Shown: piece after piece, positions 47,017 to 59,548 of the stretch | How positions within the stretch are numbered: position 1 is the first letter of the stretch | Layout: every line of letters starts with the position of its first letter | Source of the DNA: Lepidurus packardi | Lineage: Eukaryota; Arthropoda; Branchiopoda; Notostraca; Triopsidae | DNA: 64,000 nt | Direction of reading: 5' to 3' | Assembly: GCA_023053545.1 (NCBI GenBank) | Contig: JAKZAN010000001.1 | Location: 8,700,565-8,764,564, forward strand | Notes under the pieces: generated by a model | The model's database searches: none | What the model saw: only the letters and a program-made list of their open reading frames with translations | Told to the model about the DNA's origin: nothing | Translations under genes and position numbers: made by a program

Positions 47017-50000
47017 TTTTTTTCTCAAATAATATTTTTTTTTTGCCAAGTTTTAATGCAAAGAAACTCACAAATCGAAGACTGTAGTAAAACACTGTAA
47101 ATCTCTTGTTAAGCGGATCTGAAATCTGAAACAGCTGAATATGACTACAAGTGGAAAATACAGGAGTATAATTGTGATGGGGCCGTGCGGCGTTAATTAA
47201 TACCAAGCGATCAAGAGGCTCACTATAAAGGGCGACGTCTTTATCTCTTCCTATACACAGCAGCGATAAGTATATCATTCAAAAGAGGATGATACGTAAG
47301 TGCAGAGGCTGAAGGCAAACGCCAGCGAGAAGGGGTCAAAAGTCTGGCCCTGACATCTCCAATTTGCACTTTTGGTTACAAGAGCCTCCCGTAAGCACAG
47401 CCACATGCAGAATATTACATCTTCTTGCTCGAAATATCTTTTTCTTCCTCAATGCTACCATTTCAATATCCTCTGCACGTTTAAAAGCTTTCCACCCTCC
47501 TTTCAATATTTGTAAAGATTGGGGTCTCAATAATATTTCTAAATGGTCGGTATTTTTTTCGGACTATAAAAGATATGAAGCCACTCCCACGCTCTTAAAG
47601 AAGATAAAGAGACAAAAGGACAGAGGAAAAGGATTGGGTTACCTCTGCAGCACCAAAGGTGCGGCCAGTAACTTTTGCGTCAGAAGTAGACCCCAAAAAG
47701 AGCTGAGTGGAAAAAAGAAGTCTACTGTAAATTCAAGACGAACACGAACAGTGTGCGATTTGAAAAGCTGGGCAAACAATATAGTACCCACCGAGACCAG
47801 AAAGCGGCCACTTGAGTCTCCTAGCTAGCGTTTGGGTCTTCATTTACATTACATTACTAATTCTTGGTTAAACCCCCTTCCTTTTTTCAGTATACCCCAT
47901 GCTTTCTAAACATTTACTGTTAAAAGTGTGACATCAAGTAAAAGACTTCATTTGGATTCAAAATTAACACACTCTGTCAAAATAGAGTTGAGATTACTAA
48001 CCTCGCATATTAGAAGCATTACCACCTAGCTATAAACAACCCAACAAGCGAAAAACAAGTGATGAAACCAAAACAACACAATTGTTTCAAAATATTATTC
48101 CGAAATATTTGTACAAAATTATGTATACAATTATTTTCCAAATAAAGTTTGCTTAAATAAAGTCAACAGAAAACAATCCAAGAAGGACAAACCTTAAATA
48201 ATTCAAGAAACACACAATTTTGGGAGGACAGAATTAAATTTGCTGTGCTGAGCTGAGAAAAAATTGTTTTACTTGAAATTCATTTGCAACATTAGGAAAT
48301 TTGCTTTTTCATATTCCGACTTCTCAATCATTGGTGTGTATCTCTATACTTTTAGATAATTTATGTAACGGTGCGAACTTACGTAGCTATGAAAGCTAAC
48401 GATAACAGCTGCAACAGTCTACAGTAAATATCTATATCAGTAAATATCTAATGACCAACACGGTATGTTTCCTGCAAATTTCGAAGTATGGAGAAACGTT
48501 TTATTTATGGAGATGTTAATTTGTCCATTTGTCAGCAAAGTGAAACCAAATCTATAGTTATGAATTCAACTCTTTTCGAAAGTGGACCTTATGGTCGAAT
48601 GTTAGAAGTTACGAAAGAAAACTGCATCGACATAATATAGGAATACCGCGTTTTTACACTGGGCTTTAACGCTTGAGGGAGGGGGGGGGGGGGGGGGAGT
48701 GAGAGAAATAATGTACTTTTGAAATTGTGCTGATTCACGCCGGCACGGTATTCGTTAAATGGCCAGTCTATTTGGGCAAGACTAACATCACTAATGCAAT
48801 CGACCACTTGGAAAAACCGATACAAGTGGGCAAAACCTTTCCTTTGTTCATCTTTGCCTTTTACCTTCACTCATATACCGCGTGATGTTGCCTTTTCTCA
48901 CGCTCGCTGCTTAATTTGACTGAGTAAAAATCACGCAAGCATTCTCGCAACACTAACTTTTAACTTCTCCAACTTATTGTCTTGTTTAGTTAGGTGACTT
49001 GTATTATATTAGCAGTCTAGGACTCCGAGAGGAAATGTAAGAAAAGTTGCTGTTATCGACAGCTTTATAGTTTGAAAAACGTATAGCGATTATTCGATTT
49101 GAAAAAGCGAGAAAATAAGATTCGAGAAGAGAACTGACTGACCACTGGAAGTAAAAGCTGTGGGTCACGGCAAGACACGTAAATTACTTTAAATAAAAAA
49201 AGATGGTCTGTCGTGGTATGGTGTGCTGGGTTTGGACTGGTTTTCCATATGCAAACTACAGAGTTTGCGGGTGACAAGAGAGATGACCACCCATTTTTAC
49301 AATCCGCATTTTACAATTTGGAACCTATCAACGCCAACAATACCCAACACACCAACACCCTATGCCTCGAAGACATGGGAATAGAATTATTTTCTGGTAC
49401 AAGGGTGCAGACTAAACAATTACCATAAACATCCCTTCTATTTATGCGAAACAGGTCGCGTGGCGCTCATAGTAGGCGACTTTGCCTGTGTGGGGCATTA
49501 TTGGACGTATGAAATCACGACAAGGGGGAAGGATTTTACAAAATTTGAGCCTGGTTTCGACACTTGCCATTTAAAACCCGTTTAAATCATGTGGCAACGA
49601 TACAAATACTATTCTTTACTTTTTTAAAAAAACGAAGGAGCTTAATTCACGTCCTTTGTAAAACTAACTGTACGGAATTAATCGAATTATGCAAAATAGC
49701 CCATGTTGAAAGAGGTACGTTACACTAATGAACTAGTAAGAATAAGTAAACAATAATAACGTTGGCTAAACGATGATTTAAGGATGAAAGAAGTCTAACA
49801 ACATTTGCTAAATGTAAATAAAATATAAGTATGAACAGAACCTAATGACTTTTGCTTAACAATCAGTTGAGTCCTTGCTCAGACTTCGAAAGCTTGCCCA
49901 GTTAATTTCTTCGACCGTACTATACTACAATGGAGATATTTGCCATTTTTTGTCATGAAAAATCTGACGGACATTAGCAGTTTAAACATTATTTATACTG

Positions 50001-50672
50001 TAACAAGTGTGTCAAACTTATTTTCACATTTTTGAAAGCACCCACTGTTGTTGGCAAACAGCACATCCACATGACAGCAGGCAATAAATAAATAATTGAG
50101 CAAAATGTGTTTAAGCGCAACACACAGGCAACATTTGATGGATATTTACCTTAAAAATGTCAAGCTTAAGTTAAGCAGCGGTACAAGCAGTGATTTTACA
50201 GCTCTTTCCAGTAAAAATAAGCACGAATAATAAACGTTCTACTGCTTCATTTGTTATTAAACTTATTTTTCGCCTAGACTACTGCGCCATCTATTATTAG
50301 ATAATAGCACATATTTGAACACGGGGATGGTTAGATCTACTGGCACTCCCTTGGCGTTTACGGGACATGTCGACTTGTTGAGTCAATTTGTCTTTTTGCT
50401 ACTTTTAATAAAGATCATGAAGCACTTAAAGTTAAAAAGCTACCAAGTTCGAACATTATTTCCTAATCAAGGTAACGAAGACGACAGAAAAACTGTTCTC
50501 AATAGCAATAGCCCGTTCGGGTACTTATGTTTGAATTGACACGTAGCAACAGCAAACCTAACTTATGAAATGAAAGACGCCTACGCCATCTATTAGCGAT
50601 GAATGCAAAGGACTACAAGTTACGCGTTTTGTGGATGATTGATTTTGCAAACAAGTGAAAACTATTATCAAA
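47017..50672. other. Intergenic region between DMRT and pinin
   Basis: About 3.7 kb. The left third is probably DMRT 3' UTR (AATAAA at 48141-48146). A 154-codon ORF at 47364-47828 has no recognisable domain and sits in that UTR. A G17 homopolymer lies at 48681-48697. Nothing else stands out. Confidence 0.45.
48681..48697. repeat. Poly(G) homopolymer
   Basis: Seventeen consecutive G, preceded by GAGGGA. This is unusual in AT-rich DNA, and its length is likely to be unstable or mis-sequenced. Confidence 0.9.
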
Positions 50673-52520
50673 ATGGCAGTGACTGTGGACGCGTATGGTA
50701 ATATCCAAGCACAATTAGAGAAAGCCAAAGAAGGTTTACGGGGTTTAGACGACAGTTTAAAACGTATTACAGGACGTGATCTTACTGAAATCAGGTATTT
50801 TTATTTGAAACGCATTTTCTTCGGGTTGGGCATGGATCGTAATATTTCCTTTTTATTTTAACTTTGTTAGATCTGCTACTAGGCTGGTTGCAAGCGTAGA
50901 AGGAGTTGAAAAACCAGCAGATTGGAAACCATCAACTGAACGAAGGTTTTTTCAATCTGATGGCCACGATCATAGAGAAAGAGCCGGGGAAAGGAGATTT
51001 GGCGCGGGACGAGGACCTCCTGCCAAAAGATTTGCCCGCGAAGGAGTCTTTAGCAGGTATATTTTTTTCTAGGAAGTTTACTACTGTGTTGTTATTAATG
51101 AAGTATACTTTCAGGTTGGGAGCAGGACCTGGGGATAGAAGAGACCCTGATAGTGGCGATGATGAAGAACAGCTACCACGGAAAGTAAGCAATGATTAAT
51201 TTTGGAAATTATTCGAGTATTAACTCAATTTTCATTTAGCCTGTAATCTCGTCAAGAATCATAGCGCCAGTTGATGAAAAGAAGCGAGAAGATGTAATGG
51301 CTCTGCAGACCAAAGACAAACGCGGGAGGGAACGAAACAGGCGTATGTTTGGCGCCTTGTTAGGAACTTTGCAAAGGTTCCGTCAAGAGGAGACCCAGTT
51401 AAAAGAGAAAGAAGAAAAACGGGCTAAAATCGAGCAAAAATTGGACGAAGCTGCTCGTGTTGAGAAGGAAAGCGTACGCAAAGAACGTCAAGAGCTATTC
51501 CAAGAACGCAAAGTCCGCCAGCAGGAAATCCGTCGTTTGGAATTCAAAATGTTTCGCATTCGTGAGGTATAACTAAACTCATAACTTAGTAGCAGAATTA
51601 AATTTGGATTATTTTATAGCATGAGGAATGGGAAGTCCAACAACAACAATTGTCCAATTTTATCAAAACGACAACCAACCCACCCATATATTACTTGCCT
51701 CGTAAACACAATGCAGCTACAAAACAGCGTTTGGTCGAAAGCAGAGAAGCTTTGCAGGGTAATGATTACTGTTCCTTTCTCCTCCTACACTTTTTCTTAT
51801 AAACCTGCACGTGTTATATGCGAAATTCATAAAGACAGGTTTGTAAAAATTACAATGTGAAATTGTTCTTCTACATTATATGTAAAGAATCATGTAAATT
51901 AATATGTAGAAAACTACTGAAGTTGCGACATTGATAAAGATTTAGGTGTGTTATTTATTAATTCTTTTTGTTTCGTTTAGAATTGCTAGCAACTCGCCGT
52001 AAAGAGCTGGAGGAGGAACTGGAAGAAGTTGAAGCGAGGGCACAACGAGCATTGGCCAGGGCGAATGGACAGAACCAACAAAATCCCCAAGATAAAGAAG
52101 ACTGGGACATGCAAGAGGAGGAGGACACTGATATGGATGAGTTGAGTGCAGCAGTCAGAAGTAGCGTACAAACACCAGGTTAATTTTCTGTGAAAAATAT
52201 GACTCGTGGATAGTATTTAATGTTATGATTTTGTAGGTGTTGTGGAAAATTTAGAAACTGAGACAGGTAAGGGTCGTACGGTAGTTGAAGTAGGTCAGGA
52301 AAGTGAAGGCGACCAGGACAACTCTTCATCGAGGGTAGTTAAGTTAGTTGATTCAGCGGCAATTAAGGAAGAGGCGGTGGAAGAAAACGAGGGTGATTTT
52401 AATACGGAAGGGATAGAGTTGGGGGACGGTGGAGAAGAGGACAGGGGCATGGTTGAAGAGCGTCAGGAATATAGGACTACTTTAGCAGTAAAAGGTGATG
52501 ATAATGACGAGGGAAATTAA
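50673..52520 (+). CDS. PNN: Pinin (PNN), exon-junction/ASAP-PSAP-linked splicing factor
   Basis: Seven exons, 50673-50794, 50871-51056, 51115-51184, 51240-51566, 51620-51758, 51981-52178 and 52237-52520, give 441 residues. Pinin is a nuclear-speckle protein that joins RNPS1 and SAP18 in the PSAP complex and affects splicing. The N-terminus MAVTVDAYGNIQAQLEKAKE with KRITGRDLTEIR matches the family. The Pinin/SDK/memA domain runs from about residue 130 (KRGRERNRRMFGALLGTLQR) through a long basic-acidic coiled coil to NPPIYYLPRKHNAATKQRLV. The C-terminus is acidic (EEEDTDMDE; EDRGMVEERQE) and lacks the long RS and Gln tail of vertebrate pinin. An ATG-less extension upstream of 50673 is ignored, since MAVTV fits the conserved start. 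Confidence 0.95.
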
Positions 52521-52671
52521 CTTAAGACGTCTAGTTATGAGAAGCATTTTTTTTTAAAGAAAAGGTAAGTACCATGTGTGCAAGAAAAATGAAGGATGGA
52601 ATTGAATGATTTGTTCTTGCCCTAAAACTGTCTTTTCCGTGTTTTTTTCTAGTTTTTTAGGGATTTTTTTT

Positions 52672-52677
52672 AATAAA
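52672..52677 (+). terminator. Candidate pinin poly(A) signal
   Basis: AATAAA lies 152 nt after the pinin stop and about 250 nt before the next start codon, followed by a GT-rich stretch (TGTGTGTG). Confidence 0.6.
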
Positions 52678-52924
52678 TGTGTGTGAAGTAGTGAATACAC
52701 CGAATACAAGGGCATAAAAGAAAGATATAAGATATATTGTGCAATTTATTGCTTGGAGTTTTGTTAAGCCAAAACTGAAATTTGTAGTTTATCGAACCAT
52801 CACGGTAGTTTACCGATTTCAATTTCTTACAAGTCACAACTATCGATGTGCAAAGATTCCACGAACAAGGATAATGACACAAGTAAAATTTTAGGTAAAA
52901 AGTCTCAAGATGATATCATGTGGA

Positions 52925-54795
52925 ATGGATTTAGGACAATTATCTCGTCCTCAGCGATTAATTTTGGGACTTCTAGTGCTTGTTTTGGTGAATGTGATAT
53001 GGGTCTTGTCTTCCGAGCTTACAGAGGTAAATAAACCGACGCTCTAGTTAAAATGGCATAACGACTAACGGAACGATTCCCCGATCGACTTTTGCACAGT
53101 ACATATTCCATGAGGCTAAATTTGACAAGCCTTTTTTCACGACGTACATGAAGACTTCGATGTTTATGCTCTACTTAACCGGGTTTGCATTCTGGAAACC
53201 TTGGAGGGACCAGTGCAGATCAGAAACTTCGTATAGCGTATGTTTTTCCTGTTATCCTCTTGTTTTTTAATTAAAAGTTAATTTAAGGCGCTGAAAACGG
53301 AAGACCCCGATAGAGAAGAGCCTGATACAGCTTATCACGAGTTAGAACAGCCTTCCTTGAGTGAACCCAGCTATGTTCCCGTTAAATACATCGAAAATCC
53401 GGAAAGCGGAGACGAAGCGAGCATTAGAGTCGTTAGGTTCAGCAAAGTAGCTGAAGTAATTCTTGGCATGTTAATTCGAAGCGTCCAGTCATAGTTATTT
53501 GTTTCGTTTCTTAAAGGTACGTCAACTGTCGCCCCAAGAAGCTAGCGATGCTTTACTAGCCCGGTTGTCCTATCCTGCCACGTTAGTAGCTGAAGAAGCT
53601 GCCCGGAGAGCAGCTAGTCGCTTCCCAGTAGGCGAAGTGGCTCGGTTAGCCTCGGTTTTCTGCGTTTTGGTACATCATCCTCATTTTCGAGCTGTTTTTG
53701 TACCGTAAATCATATTTATTAGTGGTTCGTGGGCAATTATTCCTATCAAGCTGCGCTATCGCGCACAGAAGCAGCTGTGGTCAATGTTTTATCTTCATGT
53801 TCAAGCTTATTTACGTTGCTATTAAGCGCTTGTCTTCCTTCTGGCCCTGCAGACAAATTTTCTTTGTCAAAATGCATTGCAGTCTTGACCAGTATCGCGG
53901 GAGTGGTAAGAATGAACTTCGTTGATCAATTTCAATTCTTGTATATTAAAAAAGTGAGTAGGAGTAATCGATTTTGCATAGGTGATGGTGAGCTTGTCTG
54001 ATTTTCCATTGGAAAGCACAACAGTTGTTCCCACGGGAGCTTTAATGGCCTTAGTTGGTGCTTCGTGTTATGCTGCTTACTTAGTGCTGCTAAAGCGAAA
54101 GGTTCAAAACGAAGATCAGCTGGATTTACCCATGTTTTTTGGTAAAAAAATACCAATCAATTTTGATGGTCGCTTATTAATTATTACAGGATTTGTGGGG
54201 GCGTGGAATACGATTCTTCTCTGGCCAGGCTTCTTGATACTACACTATACCCATCTAGAGCTTTTTGCGTGGCCAACTTGGAGCCAGTTTATGTTCATTA
54301 CTATAAATGGAATAATAGGTACCGTCTTATCCGAAATCCTGTGGTTATGGTAATTCTTAGATTATTTAAGCATATTTGCGTGAGATATTTTACTAGTATT
54401 GGTTTGTTAGGGGTTGTTTTCTGACGTCATCATTGATTGGAACTTTAGCTATGAGCTTATCAATTCCGTTATCAATGTTGGCTGATGTTCTTTTAAAACG
54501 CGTTTCGTATTCGTCGTTATTCTACTTGGGGGCGTTGCCGATTTTTGTAGCTTTCTTCGCAGTTACTTTATTTGCGCAGTACGATAATTGGGATCCAGCT
54601 TATGACCTCTTGACAAAGGTTTCATCCGTCCTATGCTGTCGTTGGAAGAAAGGCTCGTTTAGAAAGTATATTTTGATTTTCATTTTGATCACTTTTATAG
54701 AGGCATATTTTTTGGATTGTAGGCAAAGATTAGTGGTCGAGGACATTGAAAATGCTGCCCTAATCAACCCGTCTAATGACGAGCACACAGCGTAA
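52925..54795 (+). CDS. SLC35F5: SLC35F5-type solute transporter
   Basis: Nine exons, 52925-53026, 53100-53237, 53288-53455, 53517-53669, 53723-53905, 53982-54141, 54190-54349, 54411-54665 and 54723-54795, give 463 residues. This is a multi-pass (about ten helices) member of the drug/metabolite transporter superfamily; its substrate is not established. Conserved blocks are [115 protein letters not shown] and SSLIGTLAMSLSIPLSMLAD. It starts at MDLGQLSRPQRL, since this ATG opens the frame directly before the first helix. The C-terminal tail ALINPSNDEHTA resembles the human ESLISMHS-type end. It lies head-to-tail after pinin, with 404 bp between stop and start. Confidence 0.94.
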
Positions 54796-55202
54796 GCTTT
54801 GGATAATTCCTATTGCGGAAAAAATCTTGGAGATATCCACAATCGTACCGTCCTAAAAATTTGACTTACAGAAAGTGAAACCGAAGCGAGAACTTTGTCG
54901 TTCTAGTCACAACTTGCATTGCTTCCGCCTTCTTTGTCATATCCGCTCAATGTTGCTCGCTTTGGGTATTTTTACAAGCAAGAAAAGAAGCTTAAAAGCT
55001 TATGATTTTAGATGTGATCTTTTGGATAATTTCTTTCTTTAGAGACAATAGATATCTTCGGAATAATTTCACGTTCTGTATATGTCAATGCAATATTAGA
55101 CCATGCGCAGGTCGCTGTTAATACAATACACTTGTGCCCTTGAATATTTACATAAGTATTGATCAACAACATTTATCTTCAGTAATTAGAAACAAAATTG
55201 TT

Positions 55203-55760
55203 TTAATAACTTGCACCTTGGTGAGCGTCCACGGGAATATCATGAGGCACAGCAGGACCTGAAAACGCCATGTGAGGGGGAGGCGCTTGGGCGGAGGGGT
55301 AGTAGATCGGAGATGGAGCTGGTAGATCGTAGCTCGGGGTTGGAGTTTGTTCGTAACTCGGAGGAGGGGCTTGATCGTAAGTAGGAGGAAGAGCTGAAGA
55401 GTAAGATTGAGGAGGAGCTTGTTCGTAAGGAGGAAGTACTGGAGCGTACGACGGAGGTGGAGCTTGGTCGTAAGCTGGGGGAGGTGCTGGGTAATCGTAA
55501 GAAGGTGGTGGTGGTGGTGGGGCGTAGACGGGTGGAGGCGGCAAGAAGAATGGCTGATACTTGACGATTTTGTACTTATGGTACCCGAAAAACGGGTTTA
55601 TCTTGTACTCGGCTTTCTTACTGGCGAAAACTCCCACACAGCATCCCAAGACCACCAGGACAATGAATACCTAATATAAAACAATAATTAGATCATTTAT
55701 GAACTTTGGTTACCAAAAACTTAGAAGAAGTGGGTATTCACTTACGGACGATCTGTTCAT
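55203..55760 (-). CDS. Small secreted Pro/Tyr-rich protein
   Basis: Exons on the minus strand are 55760-55746 and 55670-55203, giving 160 residues. The first coding exon has five codons (MNRSS). Splicing creates a signal peptide, MNRSSVFIVLVVLGCCVGVF, probably cut after VFA. A short basic segment (SKKAEYKINPFFGYHKYKI) is followed by about 100 residues of Pro/Tyr/Ala/Ser repeats. Repeats of the form PPPSYDYPAPPPAYDQAPPP recur, with several near-copies of AYDQAPPPSY. There is no Cys in the mature part. It could be cuticular, glue or eggshell material; no named family is recognised. A minus-strand TATA box sits 129 bp upstream. It is convergent with the SLC35F5 gene. Confidence 0.85.
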
Positions 55761-55881
55761 GGCGAATCCCTGACAGTGATTTACACAGTTAAAGTTGAAA
55801 GTACACTCGAGAACTTTCTTTGAAGTGCTTCTCGGAGCGCTCTTGACCGAAGACTCAGTAACTAGGATGAGTTCGCCACAG

Positions 55882-55889
55882 CTTTTATA
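55882..55889 (-). promoter_or_regulatory. TATA box of the Pro/Tyr-rich secreted-protein gene
   Basis: TATAAAAG on the minus strand, 129 bp before the start codon. Confidence 0.65.
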
Positions 55890-56344
55890 CTTGAGGTTAC
55901 CTGAGTTCAAAAGCTTACTTCGGAGAAAGTACCTGTGCATATCAAAGCATTGTTCTCGTACTTTCAAACTTGGATCCAAACAGAAGAAAAAATGTGCTAA
56001 TATTAACGTTTTCCTTTCTAAGAGAACGCTGTTTCAATAAATTACAATATACCTTAATTTGTGTGTTATTTGTAGATTATAATTTATAATTCTAGCAGCA
56101 GATAATCATCTTAATTTGGTTCTGAATTACAAAACCGGCCTACAAACCCCATTTAAAATTTGCCCGTTAGTACAGGAAAGAGGTCACGCCTAAGGGTCTT
56201 AACAGGTCAACCCCACAATTATTTTCTTGGCAACATATCTAAGGTAACTTTTCCCTAACCTTTCATCTTTCGCCTTAAGAGAAAACAAGATTTTATTCAG
56301 AACTTGTTTATTAGGATGACCCAAAGAATGATTATTTTCACGTT

Positions 56345-58004
56345 TCAGGCCGAACGCTTCTTCCTTTTCTTAACAGGCGAAACGATATCTACGGAACGCT
56401 TAAATGCTTGAGGCAATTCTTGAACAGAAAAGTTCCCCGACGCAGTACGAATATTTTTCTTTTGTTTCTTTGATTCCAAAATTGCTTTATTAGCATTTTT
56501 ACGGACAGGTTTACTCTGTGGCCCGGGTTTTGAAGTACGGGCAGGCAAAGAATGTTCGACGGTTATATGGGCTTCAGGTCTAACTCTGGCAGGTTTTGGC
56601 TTCTTCTCAGCAAGAGGGACTTTCTTTCCTGTGAATTGTGGTGGAATATTCGTCTTCTCAACTTGAGTGTCTTCTTCTGTGCAACTATCCAGGTTTTCTT
56701 CTCGTTTAACAGCCAAGACGCCCTTCCAGACAGCTAAACTAGTGATCCTGCATGCTGTGTCAACCGATGTTATCAACTCCGGTTCAACGGTGGTATCAGC
56801 AAGCTAGAAAGAGCAACCGAGAAATTAATTACTAGTGTTCAGACTATTCAGAACATGCCACGACTTACCGCAAAGCTCCATAGTTTAATAAAACCGTCGT
56901 TTGAGGCCGACACAAACCATAAATGGCGCTCTTTGTCGGCTTCTGACTGATCCGTTTGGGGATGGCACGCGGCTAAATCTCGGACTCGCTTCTCATGAGC
57001 TTCAAAACTCGACAACTTCACTTGAGTTTTAATATCGTGAATTTCAACCTGGGAAGCTTCACCTCCAATGGCTATGATGTCAACCTGAATAAAGGAAAAA
57101 CTACACATTTTAAAGAGAAATCACATTTCAAGAAAGTTACTGTTAAGAAGGCAACGGCGAAAACTCGCTGCTGAAAATCAATCACATGGACCACTCCAGC
57201 CACTGCCACGCTATAAATATGGACTTCATTGTTAATAGCTACCGCATAGTGATCAGCCGAAGGCGACCACTTGACTAACTCAGCGACTATATTCATAATT
57301 AGAGAAATACAAATGTTTTCTGTAAATAAAAAAAGAAACCTTCGAACGGGGGTTACCAGCTTTGATGTTAGTGACGTAAGCAGTGCGTCCCTTGATTAAA
57401 TTCCAGGTCTTTAAGGTCCGGTCTTTCCCCACGGAAAGAGCTAATTTGCCAGAAGGATGAATCGCTAATGCCACTACGCCGCCTTTATGAGCGTTTAATG
57501 TCTTTTCGCATCGCCAATCATGGGTTTTCCATACGCAGATATTGCCATCCTCACTTCCGGTGAATAAATGAGTGTTCTTGTAGAATTCCAGGCAGGTTAC
57601 AGTTCCTTAAATGATAAAAATGTACGGACGGGAGTGCGCACGGAAAATAAGAAAATTACCATTATGTTGCTGCAAATATCCATGTTCAGTTCGTTGCTTT
57701 AAATCAAAGAGTCTGACTGATTCATCCGAGCTACCCGTTGCTACATAACGCGAGGAAGTCGCGACGGAACGTATGCTACCACAGTGACTATGATTAGTGA
57801 AATTTTGAGACAAACTCCAGCCCTGAGATAAAATAAAATTTATCTGAAAATAAGAACGGAATTTTAGTATAAAAAATTTACCCCTTCACTATTTGTAGTT
57901 AATCTGTATCCGAGAATAAACTCTTCGTAGGTTCCAACGAGAATTTCGAAAGTTTTGTTCTCGGAGACCGGCCCACGTGTTGTTCTTTCTAGAGCAAGCG
58001 CCAT
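56345..58004 (-). CDS. PAK1IP1: PAK1IP1 / Mak11, WD-repeat 60S biogenesis factor
   Basis: Six exons on the minus strand, 58004-57882, 57822-57660, 57605-57357, 57286-57141, 57084-56869 and 56803-56345, give 451 residues. PAK1IP1 is a nucleolar WD40 protein in large-subunit assembly and a reported PAK1 inhibitor. The family start reads ILVGTYEEFILGYRL. WD blocks are YVATGSSDESVRLFDL, HLFTGSEDGNICVWKTHDW, IHPSGKLALSVGKDRTLKTW, VKWSPSADHYAVAINNEVHI and WFVSASNDGFIKLWSF. The unstructured basic tail (about 130 residues) ends VSPVKKRKKRSA, a probable nucleolar signal. A slight excursion, HPQTDQSEADKERH, sits inside the fifth blade. Confidence 0.95.
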
Positions 58005-58713
58005 TTTTCTGAATCGATTAAACGAAATCGGTTCCTACTCTGGAGGGAGATACAAACAACGTATATAGTTTAGCAGCTTGGAAAATTCGCATAGCAAAAA
58101 GAAGAAAGTGGCACTTTTGTCCATAATTTCTTTCCTTCTTAAAAGCCCTAAAACTTTATAATGGCTTATAATTTAATTAACTTCAAAGTTTATACTTACT
58201 ATTCTCATACATTAACTTGGAATCAATGTCCATATTAATAATTAATAAAATCGGTAGAGCGTGGAACTTCGTTCCTTTCAACTTAGCAATGACCTTAACT
58301 GTATGAACAATTTAATTCGCTTTACAGTTCTGTAATTGATGTCCCGTACAATTTTCTTCAAGACAATAAAATACTACATTACCACTGCAAGAAAGCCATT
58401 TCACACATGAATGGATGGCCACCAGGTGTCAAACTGCATGAAGCAAGGAAATGAATTCTTTCAAGGCATTCACAAGTCTCGATTTCTGGATCTATACCAT
58501 ACTGCCATATTGCCAAGGCCAATGCACCAAATAAAAGTTATCCAAAGAAACAAATATAGGTAAGAATTGGCCCATTTGAACATTTTATCGTTTTTAAGAA
58601 TCGTGCGTGAAAAAAAAACCGCCGACGCCGGTATTCACACCATGGGCATCAAATTTCACGATTCTCTGGGTTTTAGTGTGAGACCATTGACTTAAGGCGT
58701 CAGTATTATCGAG

Positions 58714-58721
58714 TATAAATA
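58714..58721 (+). promoter_or_regulatory. TATA box of the Tyr/Ser-rich secreted-protein gene
   Basis: TATAAATA, 88 bp before the start codon. Confidence 0.7.
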
Positions 58722-58801
58722 GACTTGGTTTTCGCTTTGAAACCTCAGAGAACTCTCACACCTCTTCCAATCAACTACTAGTTGAATCAATTCAGCACAA
58801 C

Positions 58802-59275
58802 ATGGCAAACTATCATGTAAGTCTCATTATGAAGCTTAAATAATTCTAAATATTGTATTCCTTCTAGGTATCCATTGCCTTCGCAGTTTTAGCGTTCATA
58901 GCTGTTTGCTCGGCTAGTGAAGAGAGGGTTAAGGTCGACAACGAAAATCTCCAAGCCACTGGATCTTCGGGTTTGGCGTACCGTAGTTCCAACCACGGCG
59001 CGTACCCAGGAGCTTATAGCCACGCTTCCGTCAGCACGCATTACAGACAAGGACCCGCAGTAGTTGCCGCAGTTTCATCCTCTTCATCTTGGCCGGCATA
59101 CAACTCGGTTTACAACCCTACCTATTCTGGATATCCCTCCTATTTCCCAGACGCAGCTAATATTCTCCGCCAATACCAAACCCAATACCAATATCTACCA
59201 ACTAGCTATTCCTACGATGTAGAAGGCGTGGCCCCAAATGATCGCACCTACTCCCAAGTCTACCGCTCCTGGTAA
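58802..59275 (+). CDS. Small secreted Tyr/Ser/Ala-rich protein
   Basis: Two exons, 58802-58816 and 58868-59275, give 140 residues. The first exon has five codons (MANYH). The joined start MANYHVSIAFAVLAFIAVCS forms a signal peptide, with likely cleavage near CSA-SEE. The mature part has an acidic lead, EERVKVDNENLQ, then Tyr/Ser/Ala/His-rich sequence such as SSNHGAYPGAYSHASVSTHY and AYNSVYNPTYSGYPSY. It ends YSYDVEGVAPNDRTYSQVYR followed by SW. It has no R&R chitin-binding consensus and no mature Cys. It is likely cuticular or another extracellular structural protein; the family is not recognised. Confidence 0.83.
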
Positions 59276-59329
59276 TCAACGAACTATACCTCACCATTTT
59301 TTATTATTATGCCCTCAGTTATTAAGTCG

Positions 59330-59335
59330 AATAAA
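59330..59335 (+). terminator. Candidate poly(A) signal of the Tyr/Ser-rich gene
   Basis: AATAAA lies 55 nt after the stop codon. Confidence 0.65.
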
Positions 59336-59548
59336 ACATTTTTGCACATTAAAAATGATGGATGTATTGTATTTCTTTTCTTCCCATGTCTTCACGAAAT
59401 TACGATGGATTCGAATCTTGTCAAAGGTTTGGTAAGTTCAAGAGGCCCTATGGCAATTCCAGCGTTATTATCCTGCTATTCCATTAATAAGATATATACC
59501 GTTACCTATAGTAAGAAAGAAACTTAATAAATGTATCACAGTCTATTG

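Noticed and set aside
47364-47828. 154-codon plus-strand ORF after DMRT
   Set aside because: Lies in the probable DMRT 3' UTR, with mixed composition and no domain; kept only as a comment.
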